Shown: positions 9,246-18,426, numbered from the stretch's first letter. The stretch: 64,000 nucleotides of DNA from CAVYWD01 sp963772225 (GCA_963772225.1 CAVYWD010000005.1:248001-312000); one strand, 5' to 3'. Program-made: numbers and translations. Notes: a model not told the origin generated them from the sequence alone.

Positions 9246-10775
9246 TCAGAACCGCCCCGCGACCGTCACCACCGCGCCCGCGGGGCCATCTGCCTTCCCC
9301 GGCAAGAAGGAGAGCCCCAGCAGCCCGCCGGAAGCAACAGCCGCCGCCGCGGCGCCTATTGCAAATCCATTCCGCAATTCCTTGGCGGATTGAAAGCTCG
9401 TGACCTGGGTTCCAATGGCAATGACCGAGTCGCGCGTGAATCCGCCGGCAGACCCGCTCGCCAGCCGCTGGATCTCCTCTCTCGCCCGGGACATTTGCCC
9501 GTACTCCACAATCGCCGCGGCTCCGAGCCCCACGGCCGCGGCGCCCATCGCGAACCCTCCGGCGCGCAGCCAAGGAAACCCGGCCTCCGCCGGTCCGGGC
9601 GCTGGCCCGGGCATGAGCGCCATTGCGGTCGCCGCCGGCGGCACTTCGCGAAGGCGCCGGATGCGCTTCTTGGGCGCCACCGGCTCGTCCCGAAACGGCG
9701 CCGAGCTCGTCATCGCGGTTTCGGCCAAGCGCTCCTCCAACACCGACGCGTCGCCGGTGAGGACGTAGGTCGCCAAATTTCTCAGCCGCGGGATCGCGCC
9801 GCCCTCCGAGCGCTGTCTGCCCTCGCGCAGCTCGCGGCCTCCCGCAGTCGGCAGCAGCCCGGCGATGACCCGTTCCTCGCCGGCCGACTTCTCCAGCCGC
9901 ACCAGGATCACCTGCTCCACCGGCAGCGCGCTGGCCATAAGCCCCGCGGCCGCCGCGCGCTCCTCCGGAATCGGGTCGGCGTCGAAGCACGGGCCGGCCA
10001 GAACGCGAAATCGCGCCTCGGGCAAAACCTCTATCAGCACCTCGCGATCGGAATGCAGCTCCACCCGCCGCGGAAAGCTGTGCGCCGCCGGGTCTCCGAC
10101 GATGACCTCGTATTCGCCCTCCACCAGGGCGCGCTCGAAGGGCGTCGTTCCCATTTCGCGGCCATTCAAAAAGACGGGATAGCTCGACGGGCTTTGGACC
10201 CGCAGCGTGAATCGCCGGGCTTTCTGCAAGAGCCGGCGCGCCCGGTCCACCTCGTCGCGCAGCAGCGGCGGATAGCGATGCCGGTCGAGCTCGAAGTCCT
10301 CCTGCAGCCGCAGCACCTCGAGGAGCAGGTCGCCCGCGAGGCCGCGCTTCAGGTTGAAGGCGAGCACCTGCGCCAGCTCCACATGCGCCTGCGCCCAGGC
10401 GTCCCAGCGGTCGGGCCCGGGCGGGAGTCGGTCGATTTCGGGCAGGACCTTTCTCAGCATCGCCTCCGCCGTGCCGTAGTCGAGGCCGAAGAATCGGCTG
10501 CGCGCCGCGTCGATGGCGCGATGGCAATCCTCCAGCGTCAACCGCAACAGGCCGCCCGCGGGGCTCGCCGTCTCCTCTTCGGAGAGCACGTCCGCTCCGC
10601 GCTGCAGTCGAAGCTCCGCGCGGAGCGAGCGCACTGCCTGCCCCAGCCGCGGGTCCTCGCACCGCCCGATGCCCAGCACCGCCATTCGGCCCAGCGGCGC
10701 CGGACCCTCGGATTCGGCGGGGACGTCGCCCGCCTGCGCCGCCGCGGCCATCAGCAGCATCGCGATGAATGCCAT
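9246..10775 (-). CDS. PEGA-domain exported protein with C-terminal membrane segments
   Basis: 509 residues from the ATG at 10775, where a signal peptide begins (MAFIAMLLMAAAAQAG); the open frame extends further upstream but that part has no coding character. Residues about 195-260 form a PEGA domain (FTLRV, then PVFLNGREMGTTPF, then EGEYEVIVGD), a beta-sandwich linked to surface or wall functions. Two hydrophobic stretches near the C-terminus (AGGFAMGAAAVGLGAAAIVE, then the AIGAAAAAVASGGLLGL region) are likely membrane helices. The role is unknown, but this PEGA plus C-terminal helix architecture is common in myxobacteria. Confidence 0.8.
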   Translation of the reverse strand: MAFIAMLLMAAAAQAGDVPAESEGPAPLGRMAVLGIGRCEDPRLGQAVRSLRAELRLQRGADVLSEEETASPAGGLLRLTLEDCHRAIDAARSRFFGLDYGTAEAMLRKVLPEIDRLPPGPDRWDAWAQAHVELAQVLAFNLKRGLAGDLLLEVLRLQEDFELDRHRYPPLLRDEVDRARRLLQKARRFTLRVQSPSSYPVFLNGREMGTTPFERALVEGEYEVIVGDPAAHSFPRRVELHSDREVLIEVLPEARFRVLAGPCFDADPIPEERAAAAGLMASALPVEQVILVRLEKSAGEERVIAGLLPTAGGRELREGRQRSEGGAIPRLRNLATYVLTGDASVLEERLAETAMTSSAPFRDEPVAPKKRIRRLREVPPAATAMALMPGPAPGPAEAGFPWLRAGGFAMGAAAVGLGAAAIVEYGQMSRAREEIQRLASGSAGGFTRDSVIAIGTQVTSFQSAKELRNGFAIGAAAAAVASGGLLGLSFLPGKADGPAGAVVTVAGRF

Positions 10776-10936
10776 GGCTCCGGTTGCCCCCCTTCGCGCG
10801 GCCGCGCGCGGCTCGCGAGGGGTCCGCCATCGGCAAGTCGCGTGCCGCCCGAGGCGGCCGCGAGCGGGGCGTCGGAAGATGGAAAGGGTGTTCCGCGGCG
10901 AAACAGCGGCGTTCTGCCGCGGTACGCGCCGGACCC

Positions 10937-10978
10937 AAAAAAGGAAGCGCGGGCCGACCCCAAGGGCCAGCCCGCGCT
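10937..10978 (-). terminator. rho-independent terminator after the outer-membrane-like gene
   Basis: On the minus strand a perfect 9-bp stem, AGCGCGGGC / GCCCGCGCT, encloses a 15-nt loop and is followed by TTCCTTTTTT. It sits about 32 nt downstream of the stop of the gene ending at 11011, in the correct orientation. Confidence 0.85.
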
Positions 10979-11010
10979 GCGATGCGCGAATCTTTAGAAG
11001 CTCGGTGAGG

Positions 11011-11610
11011 CTACAGAGCGAAACCGAGCCCGACACGCACGCCCGAGTAGCCCAGCTCGCCGCGAAGCGTCATTTTGTCGGCGAGCTTGTAATTGATGCC
11101 GGCGCCGCCGACGAAGTAGAGGCCGTTGGTGCTGAGGCCGCTGTAGCCGGAAATGTCCGAAGTATAAAAGTCGAAGTGCCAACCGAGACCGAGCTTGGCG
11201 TAGGCGTCGAAACGGTCGGTGATATGGAAGGTCCAGGCCACCTCGGCGACCGGGGCGGCGAGGCCCACGTATCCGAAGCTGCCGAATCCGTAGCCCCACG
11301 AGCCGTACCAGGCGTCGAGGCCGAGCTCGAGCTCGATGGAGTCGTTGATGCCCGGCAGGATGCCGTCTTTCGCGAGCGGCAGCCCAAAGCGGCCGCCGAC
11401 ACCGAATCCGATTCCGCCGTAGGCCCACGGCAGGAAGCCGAACACGCTGATCTGCTGGCTGCGGTCGTGCGGGGAGCCGTCGTAGAGCCCGCCGGAGCCG
11501 TATAGCGATCCGGGCGCGCCGGCGGCCGTTTCGGCTGCGGCGGCCTTGGAAGGCAGGGCGGTTGCAACGAGGGCCGCGGCCAAAGTCGAGGCGATGAGAG
11601 TTCGGCGCAT
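11011..11610 (-). CDS. small outer-membrane beta-barrel-like protein
   Basis: 199 residues with a clear signal peptide (MRRTLIASTLAAALVATALP, cleavage near AAAA). The mature part is rich in Gly, Tyr, Phe and alternating hydrophobic strands (YVGLAAPVAEVAWTF, then YAKLGLGWHFDFY, then LRGELGYSGVRVGLGF) and ends in a hydrophobic residue after GFA, as in outer-membrane barrels. AGGAG lies upstream of the ATG. The rho-independent terminator downstream suggests a single-gene transcript. Confidence 0.75.
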   Translation of the reverse strand: MRRTLIASTLAAALVATALPSKAAAAETAAGAPGSLYGSGGLYDGSPHDRSQQISVFGFLPWAYGGIGFGVGGRFGLPLAKDGILPGINDSIELELGLDAWYGSWGYGFGSFGYVGLAAPVAEVAWTFHITDRFDAYAKLGLGWHFDFYTSDISGYSGLSTNGLYFVGGAGINYKLADKMTLRGELGYSGVRVGLGFAL

Positions 11611-11909
11611 GGGTCTGCTCCTTCTGAAGGATACGGGTGTGTGTGCGAGGTGGGCGACTTGGCGAAAGCGTCGGCGGCAATTGATTTCGGGAGCGCGGCC
11701 TCCCTACCGATGCCTAGGCATTCTGCTGTGCTCAGTCGGCGGATTTCAAGTGCACCTCCGTTTCGGCGGAGTCACCGCCTATGGCCGGTGCTGCTCCGAA
11801 GGGGTGCTTGTGTCTCGCGGCGCGCTCTCGGTAGTCTCGCGCCCGTCCCTTCCGTCGAAGGACGCGGCCAAAGGCGCCTCCCGCCGCCGCAGTCGTTCAC
11901 GAGGCCCCC

Positions 11910-12518
11910 TTGCGAAACGCCGTCTTCGCCCTCCTCGTCGCCGCCCCTTCCTTGCTGGTCGGCTGGCTGCTCGGCAGCGGTTTTGCCGCGCCGGCGACGA
12001 CCACTGCCCTGGGCGGACTGGAAGGGTTCGTCAGCCCGCCGCCCGGCGCCGGCCCCGCTGCCGCGCCCAGCGCTTCAGGACCGGCAGCGCCTCCGGGCGA
12101 CGACGATGCAGGGCTCCTGGCGCTCTTCAACGGCGACCTCGGCGTCGCCAAGGTCAAAGAAAAGGTGGAGCTGTTCGACGACCGCAAGCTCTTCGACTAC
12201 ATCGACGGCGGCGCGCCGGCCTATCTGGCCCACCATTTCCGAACGCTCGCCGCCGCCGAGATGGCCGGGCCGGAGGGCAGCGAGCTGACCTGCGACGTCT
12301 ACGACATGCGCACGGCGCAGGACGCCGGCGCCATGTTCGATGCCGAGCGCTCCGGCGCGGCCAAGCCGGTCGACGGCTGGGCGGAGGCGCTCCAAGGAAA
12401 CCTCTCGTTCGTCTTTCACCGCGGGCGCTATTACGTGAAGCTCACCGCGTTCGACAAGAAGGCCGAGGCGCACCTGCAAAAGCTCGCCGAGGTGCTCAAA
12501 GACAGGATGGCGCCATGA
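11910..12518 (+). CDS. DUF6599-type exported protein
   Basis: 202 residues with a TTG start (no better start is visible) and an N-terminal hydrophobic segment (FALLVAAPSLLVGWLLGSGF), so it is probably membrane-anchored or exported. After a Pro/Ala linker comes the DUF6599 signature: LFDYIDGGAPAYL, then CDVYDMRTAQDAGAMFDAER. The family's role is not established. The stop overlaps the ATG of the DUF362 gene (ATGA), and the polyferredoxin gene follows, so the three are almost certainly co-transcribed. Confidence 0.75.
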   Translation: MRNAVFALLVAAPSLLVGWLLGSGFAAPATTTALGGLEGFVSPPPGAGPAAAPSASGPAAPPGDDDAGLLALFNGDLGVAKVKEKVELFDDRKLFDYIDGGAPAYLAHHFRTLAAAEMAGPEGSELTCDVYDMRTAQDAGAMFDAERSGAAKPVDGWAEALQGNLSFVFHRGRYYVKLTAFDKKAEAHLQKLAEVLKDRMAP

Positions 12519-13543
12519 GCTCTCCGGCCGACCCCGGCGCGAAGGCGCCGCGCGCCGACGCGCCGCAGGCCTCCGCGGGCGACACGCACTTCTCGCGGCG
12601 CGACCTCATCCGCGTCGCCGTCACCTCGAGCCTCGCCGGCGTTGTCGTCGGCGGGGGCCGGCTGCTCCTGGGCCGAAACCCGGGCGCGCGGCCCAAGGTG
12701 CTGCAGGTCATCAAGGACCACAAGGTGGAGCTGCCCGCCGGCGCGCCCGGCCTGGTCATCGCCCGCGGGCCCGACGCGGTGAAGAACGTGCGCCGCGCGC
12801 TGGAGGCCATGGGCGGCATGGGCGCCTTCGTGCGGCCCGGCGAGCGGGTCGTCATCAAGCCGAACGTCGGCTGGAACCGGGTCCCCGACCAGGCCGCGAA
12901 CACCAACCCCGAGGTGGTTCGCGAGCTGGTGCGCATGGCCATCGCCGCCGGCGCCTCCAAGGTCTGGGTCACCGACAATCCGGTGAACAACGCCGAGCGC
13001 TGCTTCGAGCGCTCGGGCATCCGCCAGGCCGTGGGCGAGGCCGGCGGCACGCTGGTCATGCCGGACGCGAACCACTTCCGCGAGGTGGAGGTCGGCGGGA
13101 AGGTCCTGCGCGTCGCCGACGTACTCTACCCGCTCGTCGAGGCGGACCGCGTCATCAACGTCCCCATCGTCAAGCAGCACAGCCTCTCCGGCGCCACGCT
13201 CTCCATGAAGAACTGGTACGGCGTCCTGGGCGGCCACCGCGTCCGCCTCCACCAGGACATCCACCGGTCCATCGTCGACCTGGCCCGGATGGTCAAGCCC
13301 ACGCTCACCATCCTCGACGCCACGCGCGCCCTGCTCGCCAACGGCCCCTCCGGCGGCAGCCTCGGCGACGTCAAGCGGCTCGACACGCTGGCGGTCTCCA
13401 CCGACGAGGTCGCCCTCGACGCCTTCGGCGCGGGGCTCATCGGGCTCTCGCCGGACGCCGTCGGGTTCATCGGCGAGGGAGAGCGGGCCGGGCTCGGGAA
13501 GGCCGACTACAAGAGCCGGAAGCTCATCGAGATCCCCGCGTGA
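12515..13543 (+). CDS. DUF362-domain protein with twin-arginine-like leader
   Basis: 342 residues. FSRRDLIRV at residues about 27-35, followed by a hydrophobic stretch (SSLAGVVVGGGRLLL), looks like a twin-arginine leader, which would fit export of a folded cofactor protein. The body has DUF362 hallmarks: VVIKPNVGWNR, NTNPEVV, VTDNPVNNAERCF, VPIVKQHSLSGATLSMKNWYG and ILDATRALLANGPSGG. DUF362 proteins often sit beside or are fused to 4Fe-4S domains, as here. It overlaps the DUF6599 gene by 4 nt. The biochemical role is not known. Confidence 0.85.
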   Translation: MSSPADPGAKAPRADAPQASAGDTHFSRRDLIRVAVTSSLAGVVVGGGRLLLGRNPGARPKVLQVIKDHKVELPAGAPGLVIARGPDAVKNVRRALEAMGGMGAFVRPGERVVIKPNVGWNRVPDQAANTNPEVVRELVRMAIAAGASKVWVTDNPVNNAERCFERSGIRQAVGEAGGTLVMPDANHFREVEVGGKVLRVADVLYPLVEADRVINVPIVKQHSLSGATLSMKNWYGVLGGHRVRLHQDIHRSIVDLARMVKPTLTILDATRALLANGPSGGSLGDVKRLDTLAVSTDEVALDAFGAGLIGLSPDAVGFIGEGERAGLGKADYKSRKLIEIPA

Positions 13544-13667
13544 GGACCGCGTCGGGGCGGCGGACAGGCCAGGGCAGTCGGGCGGCGGAGGGAGGGCGCC
13601 GGTCGCTCCCCAAGGCGCCGAAATCCCCGCGCGCTGGCGCTTGCGGCACCCATCGGATGGAAAAGGC

Positions 13668-15185
13668 ATGAAGCGATACCTCTGGCTGCGGCGCGCGTAC
13701 CAGGTCGTCTTCCTCGCGCTCTTTCTCTTCTTCGTGCTCGTCTCCACGGCGCCGCTCCTCGGAAACCACCGCGTCGACTTCTTCCTGGGCCTCGACCCGC
13801 TCATCGCCCTCTCCACCGCGCTCTCGACCCACTCGCTCCACCCGTCGCTCTGGTGGTCCTTGCCGCTCGTCGCGCTCACGCTGTTCTTCGGGCGCTTCTT
13901 CTGCGGCTGGATCTGCCCCATGGGCGCCCTCCACCACGCGCTGGGCTTCCTCGCGCGCAAGCGGAAGACGAACGAGCGGATGAAGCAGAACGCGCCGTTC
14001 GCCGCTCAAAAGGTGAAGTACGTCATCCTGGCGGTGATGCTGGCCATGGCCGCGGCGGGCAGCGTCCAGGTCGGCCTGCTCGACCCCCTCGCCTCGACCT
14101 GGCGCGGCCTCACGACGACGGTCATCCCCGCGGCGAGCAACGCCGCCTTCGGCGTCTACCAGGGCGAGCGCCACTTCCAGTACGGCCCGCTCATCGCCCT
14201 CGTCTTCTTCGGCGCCCTGGCGCTCAACTTCGCCGTCCCGCGCTTCTACTGCCGCGTGCTCTGCCCGCTCGGCGCGCTCCTCGGCCTATTCTCGAAATTC
14301 TCGCTCTTTCGAATTTCGAAGAAACCGAGCCTCTGCACCGACTGCGGCGCCTGCGGGGCCGACTGCGCCGGCGCCGCAGACCCCCAGGGCACGGTCAAGG
14401 CCACCGAGTGCATGGTGTGCCTGAACTGCGTGGCGGGCGCCTGCCCGCGCGGGGCCATCGAGTACAAGCTCCTCCCGCCGCTCGAGCTGTCCACCGAGGC
14501 GGTGGACCTGGGCCGGCGGCACTGGCTCACGGCGGCGGCCTCGGGCGTTCTGGCCGTGCCGCTCCTGCGCGCCTCCGACGGCGTCGAGCCGCGGCCCAAC
14601 CCCAAGCGGATCCGCCCGCCGGGCGCCCTGGACGAGCCCGAGCTCCTCGAGCGGTGCGTGAAGTGCGGCGCCTGCATGAAGGTCTGCCCCACCGGTGGCC
14701 TGCAGCCCGCCCTCGCCGAGAGCGGGCTCGAGGGGCTCTGGACGCCGGTGCTCGTGCCGCGCATCGGCTACTGCGAGCACAGCTGCACGCTGTGTGGCGA
14801 GGTCTGCCCCACCGGCGCCATCGCCAAGCTCACGCTCATCGGCAAGCTTGGCATCCCCAACCTGGTCGAGCCGGTGCGCATCGGCTCGGCGGCCTTCGAC
14901 CGGGGGCGCTGCCTGCCCTGGGCCTACGACACCGAGTGCATCGTCTGCGAAGAGGTCTGCCCGACCGCCGAGAAGGCCATCTACTTCAAGCTCGAGACGG
15001 TCACCGCCCGCGACGGGACGCAGAAGACGCTCAAGCGGCCCTTCGTTGACCTGCAGAGGTGCGTGGGGTGTGGCACCTGCGAGGCGCGTTGCCCGGTCTA
15101 CGACCAGGCCGCGGTGCGGGTGACCTCGGTGGGCGAGAGCCGCAGCGCCAAGAACCGGATTATTTTGAGCGGCGGGCGGGTCTGA
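13668..15185 (+). CDS. membrane-bound polyferredoxin (NapH/YccM-type 4Fe-4S protein)
   Basis: 505 residues. The N-terminal half has about four membrane helices with CGWICPMGALHH and YCRVLCPLGALLG, the NapH/NosR-type cysteine motifs. Then come ferredoxin clusters: CTDCGACGADC, CMVCLNCVAGACP, CVKCGACMKVCP, CTLCGEVCP, CIVCEEVCP and CVGCGTCEARCP. It is thus a membrane electron-transfer protein with several [4Fe-4S] centres. The ATG at 13668 gives a typical basic start (MKRYLWLRRAYQ) before the first helix; an in-frame TTG at 13641 is less likely. It is the third gene of the DUF6599-DUF362 cluster and may pass electrons to or from the DUF362 partner; that is inference. Confidence 0.88.
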   Translation: MKRYLWLRRAYQVVFLALFLFFVLVSTAPLLGNHRVDFFLGLDPLIALSTALSTHSLHPSLWWSLPLVALTLFFGRFFCGWICPMGALHHALGFLARKRKTNERMKQNAPFAAQKVKYVILAVMLAMAAAGSVQVGLLDPLASTWRGLTTTVIPAASNAAFGVYQGERHFQYGPLIALVFFGALALNFAVPRFYCRVLCPLGALLGLFSKFSLFRISKKPSLCTDCGACGADCAGAADPQGTVKATECMVCLNCVAGACPRGAIEYKLLPPLELSTEAVDLGRRHWLTAAASGVLAVPLLRASDGVEPRPNPKRIRPPGALDEPELLERCVKCGACMKVCPTGGLQPALAESGLEGLWTPVLVPRIGYCEHSCTLCGEVCPTGAIAKLTLIGKLGIPNLVEPVRIGSAAFDRGRCLPWAYDTECIVCEEVCPTAEKAIYFKLETVTARDGTQKTLKRPFVDLQRCVGCGTCEARCPVYDQAAVRVTSVGESRSAKNRIILSGGRV

Positions 15186-15227
15186 GTCGGAGGCGCTCTG
15201 CTGAAAAGGGCGGGGCGCGCGCGGCGA

Positions 15228-15542
15228 CTACAGCCGCGGCGAGAGATACTGCGCCACCAGGATCAAATCGTCCCAGTCGATGGACGCGAACGAGAGCGCG
15301 ACGCCGGCGCTGTCGCGCCGCTCCACCCTGCAGGTGGTGCGGACCTCCCGCGACGCGCCGGGGAGCGGCAGGCGGACCTTCACGCGGCCGGGGAGCGGCA
15401 GCGGGCCGTCCAGGTAGAGCCCGGCCATGGAGAGGTTTCGAGCGCGAGCGCCGATTTCCCGGCCGCCCAGGTCGACGCGGACTGGAAAGTCGGCAAAAAC
15501 GCGCGGATGTTCGCGGGCAGGTCGGGCGGTCTCGGTCCGCAT
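15228..15542 (-). CDS. PilZ-domain protein
   Basis: 104 residues, essentially a single PilZ domain. The [D/N]xSxxG motif is present as NLSMAG, and an Arg-rich segment (RPAREHPR) sits where the RxxxR motif is expected. PilZ domains usually bind cyclic-di-GMP; here the RxxxR spacing is only approximate, so binding is uncertain. It is divergent from the purine nucleoside phosphorylase gene, and a second PilZ gene lies on that gene's other side. Confidence 0.75.
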   Translation of the reverse strand: MRTETARPAREHPRVFADFPVRVDLGGREIGARARNLSMAGLYLDGPLPLPGRVKVRLPLPGASREVRTTCRVERRDSAGVALSFASIDWDDLILVAQYLSPRL

Positions 15543-15665
15543 TCGAATGCTCCTTGGCGTCGTCGTCGGCGCGAATGGAAATGAATCCTGGCGACCCTGG
15601 GCGCCGAGATCAAGAAATCGGCCGACTTCTTTACGCGCCGGGCGAGGCCGTTACAATTGTCACCC

Positions 15666-16505
15666 ATGTCCCTCTCCGAGCAGATTCAGCTCGCCGCTCA
15701 GGAAGTCTCGCGCCGCGCGCCCGGGGCGCCGCAGGTCGGGGTCATCCTCGGCTCGGGCCTGGGCAGCTTCGCGGACCTCCTGAAAGACCCGGTGGCCATC
15801 CCCTACGGCGAGCTTTCGGGCTTTCCGGTCTCCTCGGTGGTGGGCCACGCCGGCCGGCTCGTTCTGGGGTCTTTGGGCGGGGCTCGGGTGGCGGCGATGC
15901 AGGGCCGCGTCCACGTGTACGAGGGCTACCCGGCCTGGCAGGTCGCCTTCCCGGCGCGGGTGCTCTGCGCGCTGGGCATCAAGGTCCTGGCGGTCACCAA
16001 TGCGGCGGGCGGCATCCGCTCCGACCTCTCGCCCGGCACCTTGATGGCCATCTCCGACCACGTGAATCTCTCCGGGCACAACCCGCTCACCGGGCCCAAC
16101 GAGGAGGCGCTGGGGCCGCGCTTCCCGGACCTGAGCACGGCCTACGACCCCGAGCTTCGCGCCCTCCTCATGGAGACCGCCGCGCACCTGCGCCTGCAGC
16201 TCAAGCACGGCGTCTACGCCTGGCTCGCCGGGCCGTCCTACGAGACGCCGGCGGAGATTCGCATGCTCCGAGCGCTGGGCGCGGACGCCGTGGGGATGAG
16301 CACGGTGCCGGAGGTCATCGCCGCGGCGCATATGGGGGTGAAGGTCGTGGGGGTCAGCTGCATCACGAACCATGCCGCGGGCATCGCGCGAAAGCCTCTC
16401 TCGCACGCCGAGGTGGCGGAAACGGCCGAACGCGTGAAGGACGTCTTCTGCGGCCTCCTGGCCGCCTTTCTGCCGGCCGCAGCCGCGCGCCTCTCTGGCC
16501 CATGA
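15666..16505 (+). CDS. punA: purine nucleoside phosphorylase (trimeric type)
   Basis: 279 residues. It splits purine nucleosides with phosphate to the base plus (deoxy)ribose-1-phosphate in purine salvage. Motifs of the trimeric PNP/MTAP family are in order: GVILGSGLG, HAGRLVLG, MQGRVHVYEGY, VTNAAGG, SDHVNLSGHNPL, GPSYETPAEIRM, GMSTVPEV and CITNHAAG. The Asn in CITNHA is the residue expected for 6-oxopurine (inosine/guanosine) specificity. The length is standard. ATG 15666 is used; a TTG three codons upstream is also in frame. Confidence 0.92.
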   Translation: MSLSEQIQLAAQEVSRRAPGAPQVGVILGSGLGSFADLLKDPVAIPYGELSGFPVSSVVGHAGRLVLGSLGGARVAAMQGRVHVYEGYPAWQVAFPARVLCALGIKVLAVTNAAGGIRSDLSPGTLMAISDHVNLSGHNPLTGPNEEALGPRFPDLSTAYDPELRALLMETAAHLRLQLKHGVYAWLAGPSYETPAEIRMLRALGADAVGMSTVPEVIAAAHMGVKVVGVSCITNHAAGIARKPLSHAEVAETAERVKDVFCGLLAAFLPAAAARLSGP

Positions 16506-16575
16506 CGGGCAGCGCCGGGTCGGGTATAAGCGGTGTGCCAGATTCGCCGCCGAACCAAGCGAGCCCTGAAAGCCC

Positions 16576-17010
16576 ATGACTGCCAAGCCCAAAGATCGGC
16601 GCAGCGGCAAAGACAGCCGCGCCCAGGCCGTTGACGAGTCGACCCCGCTGTCGCCGGAGCGCAAGGTGGAGCGGCGCATGGGCGAGCGGCGCGACTCCCC
16701 GCGCATCCCCATGAAAATCCTGGTTCGCCAGGTGGAGCTGGGCGGCTCGTTCGAGGAGCGCCCCGGGGACCTCGGGGTCGGCGGCGCCTTCTTCGAGGAG
16801 CGCTCCATTCCCGTGGGGCGCCGCGTGGAGCTGCGCTTCCGCCTGCCGGGGCTGGAGCGCGAGGTGCGTTGCCAAGGGGAGGTCCTGCGCGTCAGCCGCG
16901 AGCCTGAGAAGGCCGGGGTGCACGTGCGGTTCATGGACCTGCCCACGGAAGTCGAGCTCGCCATCGCGCGATTCATCGACGACGACCTCCTGAAGAAGGG
17001 CGAGAATTGA
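16576..17010 (+). CDS. PilZ-domain protein
   Basis: 144 residues. A charged, basic N-terminus (about 1-38) leads into a PilZ domain with RRDSPRIPMKI (RxxxR type) and DLGVGGAFF, where Gly replaces the usual Ser of DxSxxG. It then has VELRFRLPG and a GVHVRF strand. It is a probable cyclic-di-GMP responsive adaptor with a slightly altered second motif. It lies 70 nt after the PNP gene in the same direction and may be read with it. Confidence 0.78.
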   Translation: MTAKPKDRRSGKDSRAQAVDESTPLSPERKVERRMGERRDSPRIPMKILVRQVELGGSFEERPGDLGVGGAFFEERSIPVGRRVELRFRLPGLEREVRCQGEVLRVSREPEKAGVHVRFMDLPTEVELAIARFIDDDLLKKGEN

Positions 17011-17079
17011 GCGCCGCGGCGCTCTAGAGCGGCACGAAGCGCCCTCCGGCGCCTCTTCCAGGAAGGACGAAAAGCGAGC

Positions 17080-18372
17080 GTGGCCCCGTCCAAGCGTCTG
17101 ACCCTCTTCGACTGCGTCGCCATCGGCATCAACGGCATCATCGGCAGCGGCATCTTCCTCTTGCCGCGCTGGGTGGCGAACGGCGCGCTCTCCTACGGCC
17201 CGCTGGCGTTCCTGGCCTGCGGCCTTCTGTGCATGCTCGTCGCCCTCTGTTACGCCGAGGTGGGCGGCATGTTCGAGCGCTCGGGCGGCACCTACCTCTA
17301 CGCGCGGGAGGCGTTCGGCGAGGGCGTTGGGTTCGGGGTCGGCTGGCTCGTCCTGGTCTCGGCCGTGGTCGGCTACGCCTCGGTCGCGCGCGGGCTCGGC
17401 GACCAGGTCGTCCGGATGACCCAGCTCCCTCCTTGGAGCGCGTCTCTCGTCGCCGCGGGCCTCATCCTCGCGCTCGGCGTCGCGAACTGGCTGGGCGTGA
17501 AGACCGGCGCGCGGACCTCGGACATTTTGACCATCGTCAAGGCCTCGTCGCTGGTGCTCTTCGCGCTGGTGGGCCTCTTCTTCGTGAAGTGGGACGCCGT
17601 CCGGGCGCTGGGCACGCCCACGCTGACCGGCTTCGGGGAAGGCACCTTCTCCGCGCTCTTCGCCCTCAGCGGCTTCGAGTTCGTGGCGGTGGTGGCGGGC
17701 GAGTCGGAGAACCCGCGGCGCAACATTCCCTTGGGCATCGTCGGCTCGCTGGTCGGAGCCATGGTGCTCTACGCGGTCATCCAGCTCGTGGTCAGCGGCA
17801 CGCTCCCGGCGGTGCGGTCGACCGAGCAGGGCTTGGTCGAGGCCGCGCGCGCCATGGGAGGCGGCCGCGCGGCGGGGCTCATGAGCGCCGCCGCCGTCAT
17901 CTCCATGGTCGGGTTTTGCTCCGGCTCGGCGCTGGTGGGGCCGCAGCTCGTCGCCTCGCTCTCGCGGGACGGCGTGCTGCCCCAGTTCTTCGCTCGCCAG
18001 GGCTCGAAGCGGGGCACGCCCGAGGTGGCCATCGCCCTGGTCACGCTGACGGCCATGGCCGCGGTCTGGGTGCTCGACTTCAAGGCGCTGGCCGACCTGA
18101 CCATCATCACCCTCTTCGCGCAGTACGTGCCGACGTGCCTGGCGGTCATCGTCTTCCGGCGCTGGCGGCCCGACGCGCGGCGGCTGTTCCGCGTGCCGCT
18201 GGGCAACACCGTCCCGCTGCTGGCGCTGGCGATGATGGGCCTCATCATCACGCGCATCGACTGGAAGTCGCTCAAGACGGCGGCCGTCATCCTGGCGGTC
18301 GGTATCGGCGTGCTGGTGGCCAACAAGGCGCTCGGCCGCCGGAGTGAGCCCAAGGCACAGGGCGCCGCCTAA
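17080..18372 (+). CDS. APC-family amino acid permease
   Basis: 430 residues with about twelve hydrophobic helices. The first helix carries the family hallmark GINGIIGSGIFLLP. Further family features are CYAEVGGMFERSGGTYLYA and the helix containing ALSGFEFVAVVAGESENPRRNIP, which matches the conserved glycine/glutamate stretch near helix 6. It should carry amino acids or polyamines across the inner membrane; the substrate cannot be read from sequence. The start is GTG 17080 with GGAAGGA upstream. A strong hairpin overlaps its stop codon. Confidence 0.88.
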   Translation: MAPSKRLTLFDCVAIGINGIIGSGIFLLPRWVANGALSYGPLAFLACGLLCMLVALCYAEVGGMFERSGGTYLYAREAFGEGVGFGVGWLVLVSAVVGYASVARGLGDQVVRMTQLPPWSASLVAAGLILALGVANWLGVKTGARTSDILTIVKASSLVLFALVGLFFVKWDAVRALGTPTLTGFGEGTFSALFALSGFEFVAVVAGESENPRRNIPLGIVGSLVGAMVLYAVIQLVVSGTLPAVRSTEQGLVEAARAMGGGRAAGLMSAAAVISMVGFCSGSALVGPQLVASLSRDGVLPQFFARQGSKRGTPEVAIALVTLTAMAAVWVLDFKALADLTIITLFAQYVPTCLAVIVFRRWRPDARRLFRVPLGNTVPLLALAMMGLIITRIDWKSLKTAAVILAVGIGVLVANKALGRRSEPKAQGAA

Positions 18373-18402
18373 AGCACCGAATACAAGCCATTCGGCGCTT
18401 TA
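18370..18402. terminator. hairpin at the permease stop codon
   Basis: TAAAGC-a-CCGAAT, a 7-nt loop, then ATTCGG-c-GCTTTA: 12 paired bases with one bulged position on each arm. It begins in the stop codon of the permease gene. There is no long T-tract after it, but the A/T-rich arm ends would give a short U run in both directions. It is a probable terminator. Confidence 0.6.
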
Positions 18403-18426
18403 GGGCTTCGCCGCCGGCCTGATAGA

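Noticed and set aside
9150..10997. 615-residue plus-strand open frame
   Set aside because: It is antisense to the PEGA-domain gene and has shadow composition.
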